Of a stretch of DNA of 64,000 nucleotides, positions 27,829 through 36,319 are shown in pieces. A program made the position numbers and the translations under genes. A model generated the notes under the pieces. The model had not been told where the DNA came from. It did not search any database and saw only the letters and a list, made by a program, of their open reading frames with translations. Location: NCBI RefSeq assembly GCF_002960625.1, contig NZ_POJH01000029.1:1-64000 (forward strand), read 5' to 3'. The stretch is from Streptococcus suis (GTDB lineage: Bacteria; Bacillota; Bacilli; Lactobacillales; Streptococcaceae). Position 1 is the stretch's first letter. Each line of letters begins with the position of its first letter.

Positions 27829-28944
27829 ATGTTAAGAAATACTCTAGGAATTGTAAATATTGAAGGAAACAATGTACACTTTGGTGACGTAATGGAACAT
27901 CGTGGCGTACAAGCCTTTGGTTTTTTAGGACGCTATCGACTAATTGACTTCGTTCTTTCAAACATGTCAAACTCAGGTATTACAGAGTTCCAAGTTTATA
28001 TGCCTGTTCGTATGCGCTCAACTATCCAGCACGTTGGTACAGGTAAACACTACAACATCAACAGTAAACGTGGCTCTCTTCGTTTGCTCAACAGTGTGAC
28101 AGATCCAAACTCTGTTTATCAACATGATATCAATGCCTTTTCTGACAACCTTCATTTCATTGAAAATTCAACCAAAGAATATGTGTTGATTGCCCCTTCT
28201 TACTTCATCTACAGCCAAGATTTTACCAATGTCATGGATGAACATGAGAAAACGGGTGCAGACATTACTGTGCTTTATAAAAATATTACAGACGCAAAAG
28301 AAAACTTTATTGGTTGCCAAACCTTAAAATTCGATGATAACAAACGCGTGGTTGCCTTTGAAGAAAACCATGGTAAATATAAAAACCGTCCTGTTTCTCT
28401 AGAAGCCTATATTATGAAACGTACAACCTTTATCGAGTTGATCAAACGTGCCAACAAGGTTTCATCACTCTACTGGTTGAAAGATATTCTTCGTGATACA
28501 GTCGATCAATACAAAATCATGGGCTATGCACACCGTGACTTTGTAGCTTGTATCAATAATGTGGAATCTTATTTCAAAACACAGATTGATTTGATTGACC
28601 GCGATACACGTAAACTTCTTTTCAAGAATGACTGGCCAATTCATACGCAAACAAGTGATTCTTCTCCTACTCTCTATGGTCCACTGGCAGAAGTCAAACG
28701 TAGTTTAATTGCCAACGGTGCCAATATCAATGGTCAGGTAGAAAACTCTGTGATTGACCGTGATGTGATTATTGAAGAAGGTGTTGTTGTCAAGAACTCA
28801 ATCATTCTCAATGGTGTAACTATCAAAAATGGTTCAACAATTGAAAATGCCATCATTGACAAGTCGACAAAGATTGTTCATTCTACAGATATTAAGGGCA
28901 GTGAAGCAAATCCAGCCTACATCAAAGCACATCAAATCATCTAG
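27829..28944 (+). CDS. glgD: Glucose-1-phosphate adenylyltransferase, GlgD subunit
   Basis: A 371-residue paralogue of GlgC. The N-terminal GGRGTRL nucleotide loop is replaced (LGIVNIEGNNVHFGDVMEHR), while FLGRYRLIDFVLSNMSNSGI and the C-terminal beta-helix (VIDRDVIIEEGVVVKNSIIL) remain. Firmicute GlgD has little activity alone and modulates GlgC in a mixed oligomer. It lies between glgC and glgA with very short gaps. Confidence -1.
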   Translation: MLRNTLGIVNIEGNNVHFGDVMEHRGVQAFGFLGRYRLIDFVLSNMSNSGITEFQVYMPVRMRSTIQHVGTGKHYNINSKRGSLRLLNSVTDPNSVYQHDINAFSDNLHFIENSTKEYVLIAPSYFIYSQDFTNVMDEHEKTGADITVLYKNITDAKENFIGCQTLKFDDNKRVVAFEENHGKYKNRPVSLEAYIMKRTTFIELIKRANKVSSLYWLKDILRDTVDQYKIMGYAHRDFVACINNVESYFKTQIDLIDRDTRKLLFKNDWPIHTQTSDSSPTLYGPLAEVKRSLIANGANINGQVENSVIDRDVIIEEGVVVKNSIILNGVTIKNGSTIENAIIDKSTKIVHSTDIKGSEANPAYIKAHQII

Positions 28945-28952
28945 GAGAAATC

Positions 28953-30398
28953 ATGACAAGAAAATCTGTTCTCTTTGTTGCATCTGAAGGACTTCCATTC
29001 ATCAAGACTGGTGGTTTGGCCGATGTAATCGGTTCCTTACCTAAAGAATTGGTAAAACAGGGGTTGGATGTCCGTGTGGTTCTACCACTCTATAAGAAAA
29101 TTGCTATCAATAACCATGCTGATTTTGACTATGTGTCCAGTTTTGATGTTCGTGCAGGCGACATTCAGTCCATGGCTAATGTTTACAGCCAAGTAATCGA
29201 TGGTGTTACCTTCTATTTCATTGAACACCGTGACTTCTTTGAACGTGATGAACTGTATGGCTATGACGATGATGCTATGCGATTCGGATTTTTCCAGCAT
29301 GCAACCTGTCGTCTATTGGAAGCCTTGGATTTCTTCCCAGATGTCATTCATACGCATGACTGGCACACTGCTGCACTTCCATTCCTCTGCCGTACTTTCT
29401 ACAGCTACCGTGAGGAATTCCGTGCCATCAAACATGTCTTCACCATCCATAATCTAGCTTTCCAAGGTATTTTCCATAAACAAGCCCTTTGGTCTGCTCT
29501 GGGAATGGACTACAGCTACTACTTAGATGGGATCGCTCGTTTCCATGACGAATGCATTTCCTTTATGAAATTGGGTATCTTATATGCTGACAAGGTGACA
29601 ACTGTTTCAGATACCTATGCGCGTGAAATTTTGACTGAAGAATTCGGTGAAAATATGCAACATGTGCTGGAACTTCGTAAGCATGACTTGGTTGGTATTG
29701 TCAATGGTATAGATTACGATAGTTGGGACAGTCAAACAGACCACTATCTTGTGAAGAACTACGGTCTTGAAACAATCGGAGATAAGAAAGCCAATAAACT
29801 GGCTTTACAAGCTCAATTCGGACTTCCACAGGATGAACATGTCCTGATGATTGGTATCGTATCTCGTTTGACCTGGCAAAAAGGTTTCTATCTCTTAACA
29901 GAGGTACTCAGCCATCTTCTTCAAGCCCATGTCCAATTTGTGATTTTGGGTAACGGTGAAGCTGATGTTGAAAATGCCTTTAACCATTTCAAGCATGCCT
30001 ATCCTGAAAAATTTGCCTTCTACCGTGGCTATAATGAACCGCTTGCCCACCAAATTTATGCAGCAAGTGACCTTTTCCTCATGCCATCTATGTTTGAACC
30101 ATGTGGTATCAGCCAATTGATTTCTATGCACTATGGTACGCTTCCATTGGTTCGGGAAACAGGTGGTTTGGTAGATACGGTGACACCATATCACATCGGC
30201 AGCAAAGAAGGCACCGGCTTTACATTTGGTGGTCGTGATGCCTACAATATGCGTCAAGTATATGATTTGGCACTTCAGACCTACTATGACCGTCCAGAAG
30301 ACTGGTACGCTATGGTCAAACAGGCTATGGAACGTGATTTCAGCTGGACTGCTTCTGCTGAGAAATACATCTGGCTCTATCGTGAAATTAGTGGCTAG
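28953..30398 (+). CDS. glgA: Glycogen synthase
   Basis: A 481-residue GT5 enzyme adding glucose from ADP-glucose to glycogen. The ADP-glucose loop KTGGLADVIGSLP (~18-30) and the catalytic C-terminal EPCGISQL (~383) with the flanking PSMFEPCG pattern are intact; HTHDWHTA lies at ~135. An AGGAG site lies close to the glgD stop. A hairpin (30419-30450) separates it from glgB. Confidence -1.
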   Translation: MTRKSVLFVASEGLPFIKTGGLADVIGSLPKELVKQGLDVRVVLPLYKKIAINNHADFDYVSSFDVRAGDIQSMANVYSQVIDGVTFYFIEHRDFFERDELYGYDDDAMRFGFFQHATCRLLEALDFFPDVIHTHDWHTAALPFLCRTFYSYREEFRAIKHVFTIHNLAFQGIFHKQALWSALGMDYSYYLDGIARFHDECISFMKLGILYADKVTTVSDTYAREILTEEFGENMQHVLELRKHDLVGIVNGIDYDSWDSQTDHYLVKNYGLETIGDKKANKLALQAQFGLPQDEHVLMIGIVSRLTWQKGFYLLTEVLSHLLQAHVQFVILGNGEADVENAFNHFKHAYPEKFAFYRGYNEPLAHQIYAASDLFLMPSMFEPCGISQLISMHYGTLPLVRETGGLVDTVTPYHIGSKEGTGFTFGGRDAYNMRQVYDLALQTYYDRPEDWYAMVKQAMERDFSWTASAEKYIWLYREISG

Positions 30399-30416
30399 AT
30401 AAGATTTGTAACAAAC

Positions 30417-30450
30417 TGAAAAGGAGTGTGACCAACGTCCACTCCTTTTC
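30417..30450 (+). promoter_or_regulatory. Intercistronic hairpin between glgA and glgB
   Basis: AAAAGGAGTG and CACTCCTTTT form a perfect 10-bp stem with an 11-base loop between the two genes. It carries only a short T-run, so it may be a weak terminator or an mRNA stability element that tunes glgB dosage. Its left arm contains a decoy AAGGAG. Confidence -1.
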
Positions 30451-30466
30451 CACAAGGGAGATTGCT

Positions 30467-32305
30467 ATGACAGAATTTACTGATTTGGATTTATACTATA
30501 TGAATTCCGGTGAGCATACCACTCTTTATGAAAAAATGGGTGCTCATTTGGTGAAGGAGCGCAATAAAATCCTTGGCACGCAATTCCGTGTCTATGCTCC
30601 AAATGCTAGAGAAGTTTTCTTGGTTGGAAACTTTAACGATTGGCAACGAACCCATCCCCTACAGCATGAAATTGATGGTGTATATCAGCTTTATGTTGAA
30701 GGTTTGAAATCTTTCGAGGACTACAAGTATGTGATTATCACCCACGATGGTCGGGAAATTTACAAGGCTGATCCTTATGCCTTTTTCAGCCAAGAACGTC
30801 CCAACACTGCCTCTACAACCTACAATCCGCGATACAAGTTTAAAGACGATCTTTGGATGTACCATCGCGTCAATTACGATTTCAAGGAGCAACCTGTTTC
30901 TATCTACGAAGTTCACTTGGGTTCTTGGAAACAGAAATTTGTCAATAAAAATGAGGGTGGTGCACCACTAGAAGCCTTTTATAACTATAAGGAAATTGCT
31001 CCGCTTCTCATTGAACACGTCAAGGAAAATAACTACACTCACATTGAACTTTTGCCAATCACTGAGCATCCTCTAGATGCATCTTGGGGCTACCAGGTTA
31101 CAGGTTATTACAGCCCTACCAGTCGCTATGGCAAGCCAGATGAACTCAAGTATTTGGTTGATCAATGTCACCAGGCTGGAATTGGGGTCATTCTGGATTG
31201 GGTTCCACTTCATTTCTGTAAGGATGCCCATGGCCTCTATCAATTTGACGGTAGTTGGCTCTACGAATACCCGCACGAACAAGACCGCGAAAATCACCAG
31301 TGGGGAACAGCTAACTTTGATTTAGGTAAGGGCTTGACGCGTTCTTTCCTTCTCTCAAACCTCAAATACTGGTTGGAAAACTTCCATTTTGACGGCATTC
31401 GGGTGGATGCCCTGTCCTACCTGCTCTACTGGCGTGGGGAAACGGAAGATGACAAGATTAACCATGGAGCGATTGATTTTATCAAGCGTGTCAATGCCAT
31501 GGTTCACACCGACTATAAAGGTGTTTTGATGATTGCGGAAGATTCATCAAGTTATCCTAAGGTCACCCATTCTCTCGAAGACGGTGGTATCGGTTTTGAT
31601 ATGAAATGGGATTTGGGCTGGATGAATGATACCTTGAAATTTGTTGAACGTCCGTCTGTCTATCGTAAATACCATTCCAATGAAATCACTTTTGGTATGT
31701 ATTACAACCAAAATGAACAATTCCTCCTGCCATTATCTCACGATGAAGTGGTTCATGGAAAACTATCTATCATTGATAAAATGAATGGGGAATACGAAGA
31801 CAAATTCCACTTGGCCCGTGTTTACTACAGCTTCTATTTTGCTCATCCAGGTAAGAAATTACTCTTTATGGGCAATGAATGGGGCCACATCCGCGAATGG
31901 CATGAATACACCGAAATGGACTGGGGACTTAAACTATATCCAATCCATGACAGTTTTTATCAAATGATGAAGACCCTGTCTACTTTCTATCGTGAACACG
32001 ATGCTTTTTGGAAGTATGATTACCAGGCCTACGATAAAGGATTCCAGTGGGTCAAAATTGACAGCGAAGCTAGTCTATATGCTTTTTCACGCATGAGTGA
32101 TGACCAAGAAATCTTGACTATTCATAATTTTAACGATCAAGAATTGTTTGATGTCCACTTGGATTTGCCTACTGATAGCGAGTACAAACTGGTCTTCTCA
32201 TCAAATGTCCTTCCAATGGAAACCTTTAACCTCTACCCAGATGAAAACGGTGCTAGAATCACAGTTCCACGTTTGACTAGTTTCTATCTAGAGCGGGTGA
32301 AATAA
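30467..32305 (+). CDS. glgB: 1,4-alpha-glucan branching enzyme
   Basis: A 612-residue GH13 branching enzyme. An N-terminal CBM48-like domain (FRVYAPNAREVFLVGNFNDW, ~35-54) precedes the (beta/alpha)8 domain with YQVTGYYSPTSRYG, GIRVDALSYLLYW (nucleophile Asp), IAEDSS (acid Glu) and LSHDEVVHGK. ATG 30467 has AAGGGAG 6 bases upstream; the longer reading overlaps the hairpin. Last gene of the operon, followed by a terminator. No glycogen phosphorylase gene is in the window. Confidence -1.
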   Translation: MTEFTDLDLYYMNSGEHTTLYEKMGAHLVKERNKILGTQFRVYAPNAREVFLVGNFNDWQRTHPLQHEIDGVYQLYVEGLKSFEDYKYVIITHDGREIYKADPYAFFSQERPNTASTTYNPRYKFKDDLWMYHRVNYDFKEQPVSIYEVHLGSWKQKFVNKNEGGAPLEAFYNYKEIAPLLIEHVKENNYTHIELLPITEHPLDASWGYQVTGYYSPTSRYGKPDELKYLVDQCHQAGIGVILDWVPLHFCKDAHGLYQFDGSWLYEYPHEQDRENHQWGTANFDLGKGLTRSFLLSNLKYWLENFHFDGIRVDALSYLLYWRGETEDDKINHGAIDFIKRVNAMVHTDYKGVLMIAEDSSSYPKVTHSLEDGGIGFDMKWDLGWMNDTLKFVERPSVYRKYHSNEITFGMYYNQNEQFLLPLSHDEVVHGKLSIIDKMNGEYEDKFHLARVYYSFYFAHPGKKLLFMGNEWGHIREWHEYTEMDWGLKLYPIHDSFYQMMKTLSTFYREHDAFWKYDYQAYDKGFQWVKIDSEASLYAFSRMSDDQEILTIHNFNDQELFDVHLDLPTDSEYKLVFSSNVLPMETFNLYPDENGARITVPRLTSFYLERVK

Positions 32306-32312
32306 GAGCATG

Positions 32313-32344
32313 TAAGAATGGAGTTCAAAACTTCATTCTTTTTT
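32313..32344 (+). terminator. Terminator of the glg operon
   Basis: AAGAATGGAGT / ACTTCATTCTT stem-loop followed by TTTTTGT, 8 bases after the glgB stop. Confidence -1.
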
Positions 32345-32345
32345 G

Positions 32346-32382
32346 TATGCAAAAACAACCACCGTTTCCGATGATTGTTTGT
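32346..32382 (-). terminator. Terminator of the amino-acid binding lipoprotein gene
   Basis: Minus-strand AACAATCATCG-GAAA-CGGTGGTTGTT stem, GAAA tetraloop, followed by TTTTG, a few bases after the stop codon. Confidence -1.
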
Positions 32383-32387
32383 CTGAC

Positions 32388-33197
32388 TTATTCAACAGCT
32401 GTATAAGTTGCTGCTTTTTCAAGGAAGGTATCAAATTCGCCACTTGCTTTCACTTGAGCGATGACCTTGTCAATCTCAGCTTTTAGCTCTGCACTTCCTT
32501 TTGGAAGGGCGATAACTTTTGAGTTCTCATCAATGGTTGGAAACTGTGCTGATGCAATAGCAAGGTCACTGTTTTGTGAAACATAACCTGCCGCAACTGG
32601 AGAATCCATCAAGACTGCTTCTACCTTGCCAGTTTTCAATTCATTAACTGCTTCACCCATTTGTGTCAATGAAATAATTTTTGCATCTGCCATTTTTTCT
32701 TTAGCATAGGTTTCTTGGGTAGAACCTTTTTGAACAGCCAAGGATTTTCCTGCAAGAGCATCAACACTTGAGATGGTTTCCGCATTTTCTTTCTTAACAA
32801 GTAGGACGTCAGCGATTTGGTAATAGCTTTCTGAGAAGTCAAAAACTTTTGCACGTTCTTCAGAGTAAGATAGACCAGCGATTGCAATGTCAGCCTTGCC
32901 AGATTGGACACTGTTCAGAACGTTGTCAAAGCTCATGGCTGAGACTTCCAACTTCACACCAAGCTCATCCGCAATTTTTTGTGCCAGCATAATATCTGCT
33001 CCAACAACTTCGTTTTTGCCATCTACAAGCGTTTGGAATTCAAATGGTGCATAGTCAGGACTTGTCGCTACAACTAAGGTTCCTTTTTCTTTAATTTTCT
33101 CAAGCGTCGATTGGCTTGAAGATGAGCTAGTTGAAGAACAAGCTGCTAGTGTAAGTCCAGCTAACAAGGTAGCTGCTAAAGTAAATAGTTTTTTCAT
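32388..33197 (-). CDS. Amino-acid ABC transporter substrate-binding lipoprotein
   Basis: A 269-residue binding protein with a lipoprotein signal (LAGLTLAACSS; Cys 20 lipidation) and a family-3 receptor fold (GTLVVATSPDYAPFEF, ADIMLAQKIADELGV, AVQKGSTQETYAKE). It resembles receptors for polar amino acids, cystine or arginine. No permease or ATPase gene is adjacent, so it must work with a transporter encoded elsewhere. It has its own consensus promoter (minus-strand TTGACA 33334-33339, 17 bases, TATACT 33311-33316) and terminator. Confidence -1.
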   Translation of the reverse strand: MKKLFTLAATLLAGLTLAACSSTSSSSSQSTLEKIKEKGTLVVATSPDYAPFEFQTLVDGKNEVVGADIMLAQKIADELGVKLEVSAMSFDNVLNSVQSGKADIAIAGLSYSEERAKVFDFSESYYQIADVLLVKKENAETISSVDALAGKSLAVQKGSTQETYAKEKMADAKIISLTQMGEAVNELKTGKVEAVLMDSPVAAGYVSQNSDLAIASAQFPTIDENSKVIALPKGSAELKAEIDKVIAQVKASGEFDTFLEKAATYTAVE

Positions 33198-33310
33198 TTT
33201 TTATCCTCTTTTTCCTTCTTTATTAAAACGATGTCATTTTTCCTAATGAATCATCGGACCTTGAAAGTAATTTTCTCCATATTTTCTTCCTCTTTTCAAA
33301 AGATATGTCT

Positions 33311-33339
33311 AGTATATAGTAATTTTATACAATTGTCAA
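33311..33339 (-). promoter_or_regulatory. Promoter of the amino-acid binding lipoprotein gene
   Basis: Minus-strand TTGACA and TATACT with a 17-base spacer, about 115 bases upstream of the start codon. The leader contains no riboswitch that I recognise. Confidence -1.
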
Positions 33340-33384
33340 CAGTTATTGTGTATTTTTATGCGATTTTTTTATTTTTTTATTCAA

Positions 33385-33421
33385 ACAAAAAAATTCTAGC
33401 CCTTTCATTAGGGCTAGAATG
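33385..33421 (-). terminator. Terminator at the end of the eut/pdu locus
   Basis: Minus-strand ATTCTAGCCCTA / AGGGCTAGAAT stem-loop followed by seven T residues, just after the acetate kinase stop. It marks the 3' end of the long minus-strand microcompartment locus. Confidence -1.
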
Positions 33422-33437
33422 GAGGAAATATGTAATT

Positions 33438-34628
33438 TTATGAGATCAATTCCATTGTATCTCTTGCAATCATTAGTTCTTCATTGGTTGGAAGCACAAA
33501 TAATTTGATACTGGAATCGTCTTTACTAATCAGTTTTTTACTACTTTCATTTGCTTCATGATCAAGTTTCACACCGAAAACAGAAAGTTTTTCTGCGACT
33601 TTCTCACGTATCAATCTGGAATTTTCACCTATTCCTGCTGTGAAAACAATGGCATCTGCTCCACCTAAATCTACCATATAGGTCGCAATGGTATGAGCAA
33701 TTCGATTGGTAAACATTTCAATTGCTGTGATGGCTTGAGAATAGCCTTTATGATAGGCTTCTTCAATATCACGCAAATCATTACTAATTTCGGAAACAGC
33801 TAATAGGCCAGACTCTTTATTCAGAATGGCTGTGATTTGACTAGGGGTCAAGCCTTCTTCTTCCATTAGGAAAGGAAGAATGGCTGGGTCAATATCACCA
33901 CTTCTGGATCCCATCATTAAGCCTGCCAAGGGGGTAAAGCCCATGGAAGTATTGATGGATTGTTGCCCCTTAATGGCACAGATACTTGCTCCATTGCCAA
34001 GATGACAACTGATGACCTTCAACTGATCCGTATCAAGAGCTTGCTGTCTATATACTTCCTTGGTAATTAAAGAAATGTATTTATGGCTGGTGCCATGGAA
34101 ACCGTATTTGCGTAAACGGTATTTGTCATAATACTTTCTAGGTAGAGGGTAAAGGTAGTATTCCTCGCTTAAGGTTTGATGAAAGGCTGTATCAAAAACT
34201 GCCACATTTGGAGTATTTGGCAAAAGCTCCTTGAAGGCTTTAATAACCTCTAAGTTTGCTGGATTATGACTTGGAGCTAAGAAGGACAATTCATCAATCT
34301 TTGTCAAGACACTTTCGTCAACCAAAGCCGATGCCTTAAAATAATCACCACCATGGGCCACACGATGCCCAATTCCAGCAATATCTGCTAAAGATTGTAT
34401 AATACCTTTTTCATCTAATCTTTTTAATAGATAGTTTACTGCCTCTTTATAACTTGAAAGAACTAGTTTTTCTGTCTCCTTTTGTCCTTTGTAAACCAAA
34501 GTAAATGCCGATTCCGGTTCTCCAATTCTTTCAAATATGCCTTTAGCGATGATTTCCTCAGCAGGCATGGCTAATAATTGAAATTTTAAAGATGAACTAC
34601 CAGCATTGATTGCAAAAATTTTCCTCAT
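33438..34628 (-). CDS. ackA: Acetate/propionate kinase of the microcompartment locus
   Basis: A 396-residue acyl phosphate kinase: FAINAGSSSLKFQLL at the start, GHRVAHGGD (~87-95), DTAFHQTL, HLGNGASICAI (~207), and a C-terminal AGIGENSRLIRE. It makes ATP from acetyl or propionyl phosphate delivered by PduL, the last energy-yielding step for both ethanolamine and propanediol; the Salmonella counterpart in pdu is PduW. It is the last gene of the locus, 43 bases after pduF. Streptococci usually carry a separate housekeeping ackA, so this may be a dedicated second copy. Confidence -1.
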   Translation of the reverse strand: MRKIFAINAGSSSLKFQLLAMPAEEIIAKGIFERIGEPESAFTLVYKGQKETEKLVLSSYKEAVNYLLKRLDEKGIIQSLADIAGIGHRVAHGGDYFKASALVDESVLTKIDELSFLAPSHNPANLEVIKAFKELLPNTPNVAVFDTAFHQTLSEEYYLYPLPRKYYDKYRLRKYGFHGTSHKYISLITKEVYRQQALDTDQLKVISCHLGNGASICAIKGQQSINTSMGFTPLAGLMMGSRSGDIDPAILPFLMEEEGLTPSQITAILNKESGLLAVSEISNDLRDIEEAYHKGYSQAITAIEMFTNRIAHTIATYMVDLGGADAIVFTAGIGENSRLIREKVAEKLSVFGVKLDHEANESSKKLISKDDSSIKLFVLPTNEELMIARDTMELIS

Positions 34629-34670
34629 TACTCGTCCTTTCTTTAATCACATTTTACAATGAGAGAGGGA

Positions 34671-35393
34671 TTAGCCCATTCCCAAGGCTTTAAATACGAA
34701 TACAGCTAGAGTTGCACCAACAGTTGGTGCAACAATTGGAATCCAAGCATAGCCCCAATTCGCTCCGCCCTTATTTGGAATAGGTAAGAGGGCATAGGCC
34801 AAACGAGGACCGAAATCACGCGCAGGGTTGATGGCATAACCCGTTGTTGAACCGAATGACAACCCGATGGCCATAACTAGGAAAGCAACTACAACAGGAG
34901 CAAGACCTACTGCAAAACCTGCAGTATTCATCAATAACAAAACGAAAATGAAGAAGAAGGTCGCGATTACTTCACTCAAGAAGTTAAAGGTTGTGTTTGG
35001 AATAGCTGGACCAGTGGCAAAAATACCGACTGAATTCCCTTCCTCAGCTGTTGTTGCTTGGAAATGTGGATAGTAATGCAAAACAACGATTGCTGCACCA
35101 GTAAAGGCGCCGAGAATTTGTGCAATGATGTAACCTGCCACCATACTCCAATCAAACAAGCCGCCTAAGGCAAAAGCGATTGTGACTGCGGGATTTAGGT
35201 GCCCACCTGTTTCAAAGAAACCAGCAACATAAACACCGCACATTACGGCAAAGCCCCAGGCAAAGATTACAGTTAGGAAACTAGGGGACATATTTTTGGA
35301 TAGGGCGTGTTTTAAACTAATTGAGGATCCGAAGCCTGTACCAAAGGCTATCAGAACCATTGTTCCTAAAAATTCACCAATGTATTTCTCCAT
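34671..35393 (-). CDS. pduF: Glycerol/propanediol uptake facilitator (aquaporin family)
   Basis: A 240-residue membrane channel with six helices and the two NPA-type motifs HLNPAV (~66) and YAINPARDFGPRLA (~187, the aquaglyceroporin form with Asp after NPAR). In this context it probably lets 1,2-propanediol or glycerol diffuse in. It lies between the GlcG-type gene and ackA, with AAGGAG upstream. Confidence -1.
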   Translation of the reverse strand: MEKYIGEFLGTMVLIAFGTGFGSSISLKHALSKNMSPSFLTVIFAWGFAVMCGVYVAGFFETGGHLNPAVTIAFALGGLFDWSMVAGYIIAQILGAFTGAAIVVLHYYPHFQATTAEEGNSVGIFATGPAIPNTTFNFLSEVIATFFFIFVLLLMNTAGFAVGLAPVVVAFLVMAIGLSFGSTTGYAINPARDFGPRLAYALLPIPNKGGANWGYAWIPIVAPTVGATLAVFVFKALGMG

Positions 35394-35414
35394 CGTGAGA
35401 ATCTCCTTCTAATA

Positions 35415-35909
35415 TTATTTTAGATTTATTTCTTCAATTGCATACTCGGCAATTGTTTGATCTTCTATGGCGTTGCCGCCACTGATACCAATTGCTCCGA
35501 TAATCCGTCCCTTGGAATAAATAGGAATTCCACCTGCTAAACTAACAATCTGACCTTCTGACATTGTTTCTAGTTGAAAGAGCCAATGGTTGGGTTTTGT
35601 TAATAGAGCTAGGTCTTTTGACTGCATTTTCATGCCAACAGCTGTGTAGGCTTTTTTATAGGCCATATCGTAGCTAACCAAAAGGGAATCTTCCATGCGA
35701 TAGGATAGGATTACATGAGCACCTGCATCCACCAGGGTAATCACAACAGGTACTTTCAATTCCTGTGCTTTTTCTCTGGCACGATTTACAATATCAAAAG
35801 CTAGGTCATAGAGATTTATGCTGTGTAAATCATCTTTTTTTTCTAAGAGCTCTTGACATTTTTGAATGATTCTTTGAAGCAGGATTTCATCGATTTGATT
35901 TTGTGTCAT
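35415..35909 (-). CDS. GlcG/HbpS-domain protein (PduO C-terminal-type)
   Basis: A 164-residue protein of the heme-degrading/GlcG family: VPVVITLVDAGAHVILSYRM, KKAYTAVGM, and a glycine-rich SLAGGIPIYSKGRIIGAIGISGG. In Salmonella this fold is the C-terminal half of the adenosyltransferase PduO, where it binds heme or cobalamin; here it is a separate protein without the adenosyltransferase half. The first ~25 residues form an amphipathic helix (IDEILLQRIIQKCQELL) like a microcompartment targeting peptide. A role in corrinoid handling is likely but not shown. Confidence -1.
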   Translation of the reverse strand: MTQNQIDEILLQRIIQKCQELLEKKDDLHSINLYDLAFDIVNRAREKAQELKVPVVITLVDAGAHVILSYRMEDSLLVSYDMAYKKAYTAVGMKMQSKDLALLTKPNHWLFQLETMSEGQIVSLAGGIPIYSKGRIIGAIGISGGNAIEDQTIAEYAIEEINLK

Positions 35910-35932
35910 CTTTTCTCTCCGATTACCTATTT

Positions 35933-36319
35933 CTAAAAGGATGTTTCCAAGGCAGAATCCTGTATCAATGGAGTTCCTTTAACAAGTTTAGCTGCATTAG
36001 TCCCTAAAATCCTTAAGACACGATTAGACTGGTTTGGATAGTTACTTAAACGATAGAAAAACTGTTCCGTTTGTAAATTTCGATAATGGAGAACAATTTC
36101 TCTTTCATTGATAGCTAAACCAACCGAGAGTGGTGAGGACTGAGCAGCTTGATGGGCCAGAGAAACGATACTTTCCGAAGAAAGTTCTATAGTTTCTTTT
36201 AAAAATGGAATTCCTTCTTCCTCCATACCAAGCACTAACTGAGTCAACTTTTCTTCAGGCACCTTTCCCAACTTGTAAATAAGAATAACTGGCTTAGTTG
36301 CTTGATAGAACATAAGCAT
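35933..36319 (-). CDS. pduH: Diol dehydratase reactivase, small subunit
   Basis: A 128-residue small subunit of the reactivating factor that swaps damaged cobalamin out of diol dehydratase. It matches PduH in length and in its core GMEEEGIPFLKET, QAAQSSPLSVGLAI and NAAKLVKGTPL. The gene overlaps the end of pduG by about 25 bases. I take ATG 36319; a GTG at 36322 or ATG at 36313 are alternatives. Confidence -1.
   Translation of the reverse strand: MLMFYQATKPVILIYKLGKVPEEKLTQLVLGMEEEGIPFLKETIELSSESIVSLAHQAAQSSPLSVGLAINEREIVLHYRNLQTEQFFYRLSNYPNQSNRVLRILGTNAAKLVKGTPLIQDSALETSF

Noticed and set aside
29895-30455. 186-residue minus-strand frame opposite glgA
   Set aside because: Antisense shadow of glycogen synthase. 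Composition (many Cys, Trp, His) is unlike neighbouring proteins.
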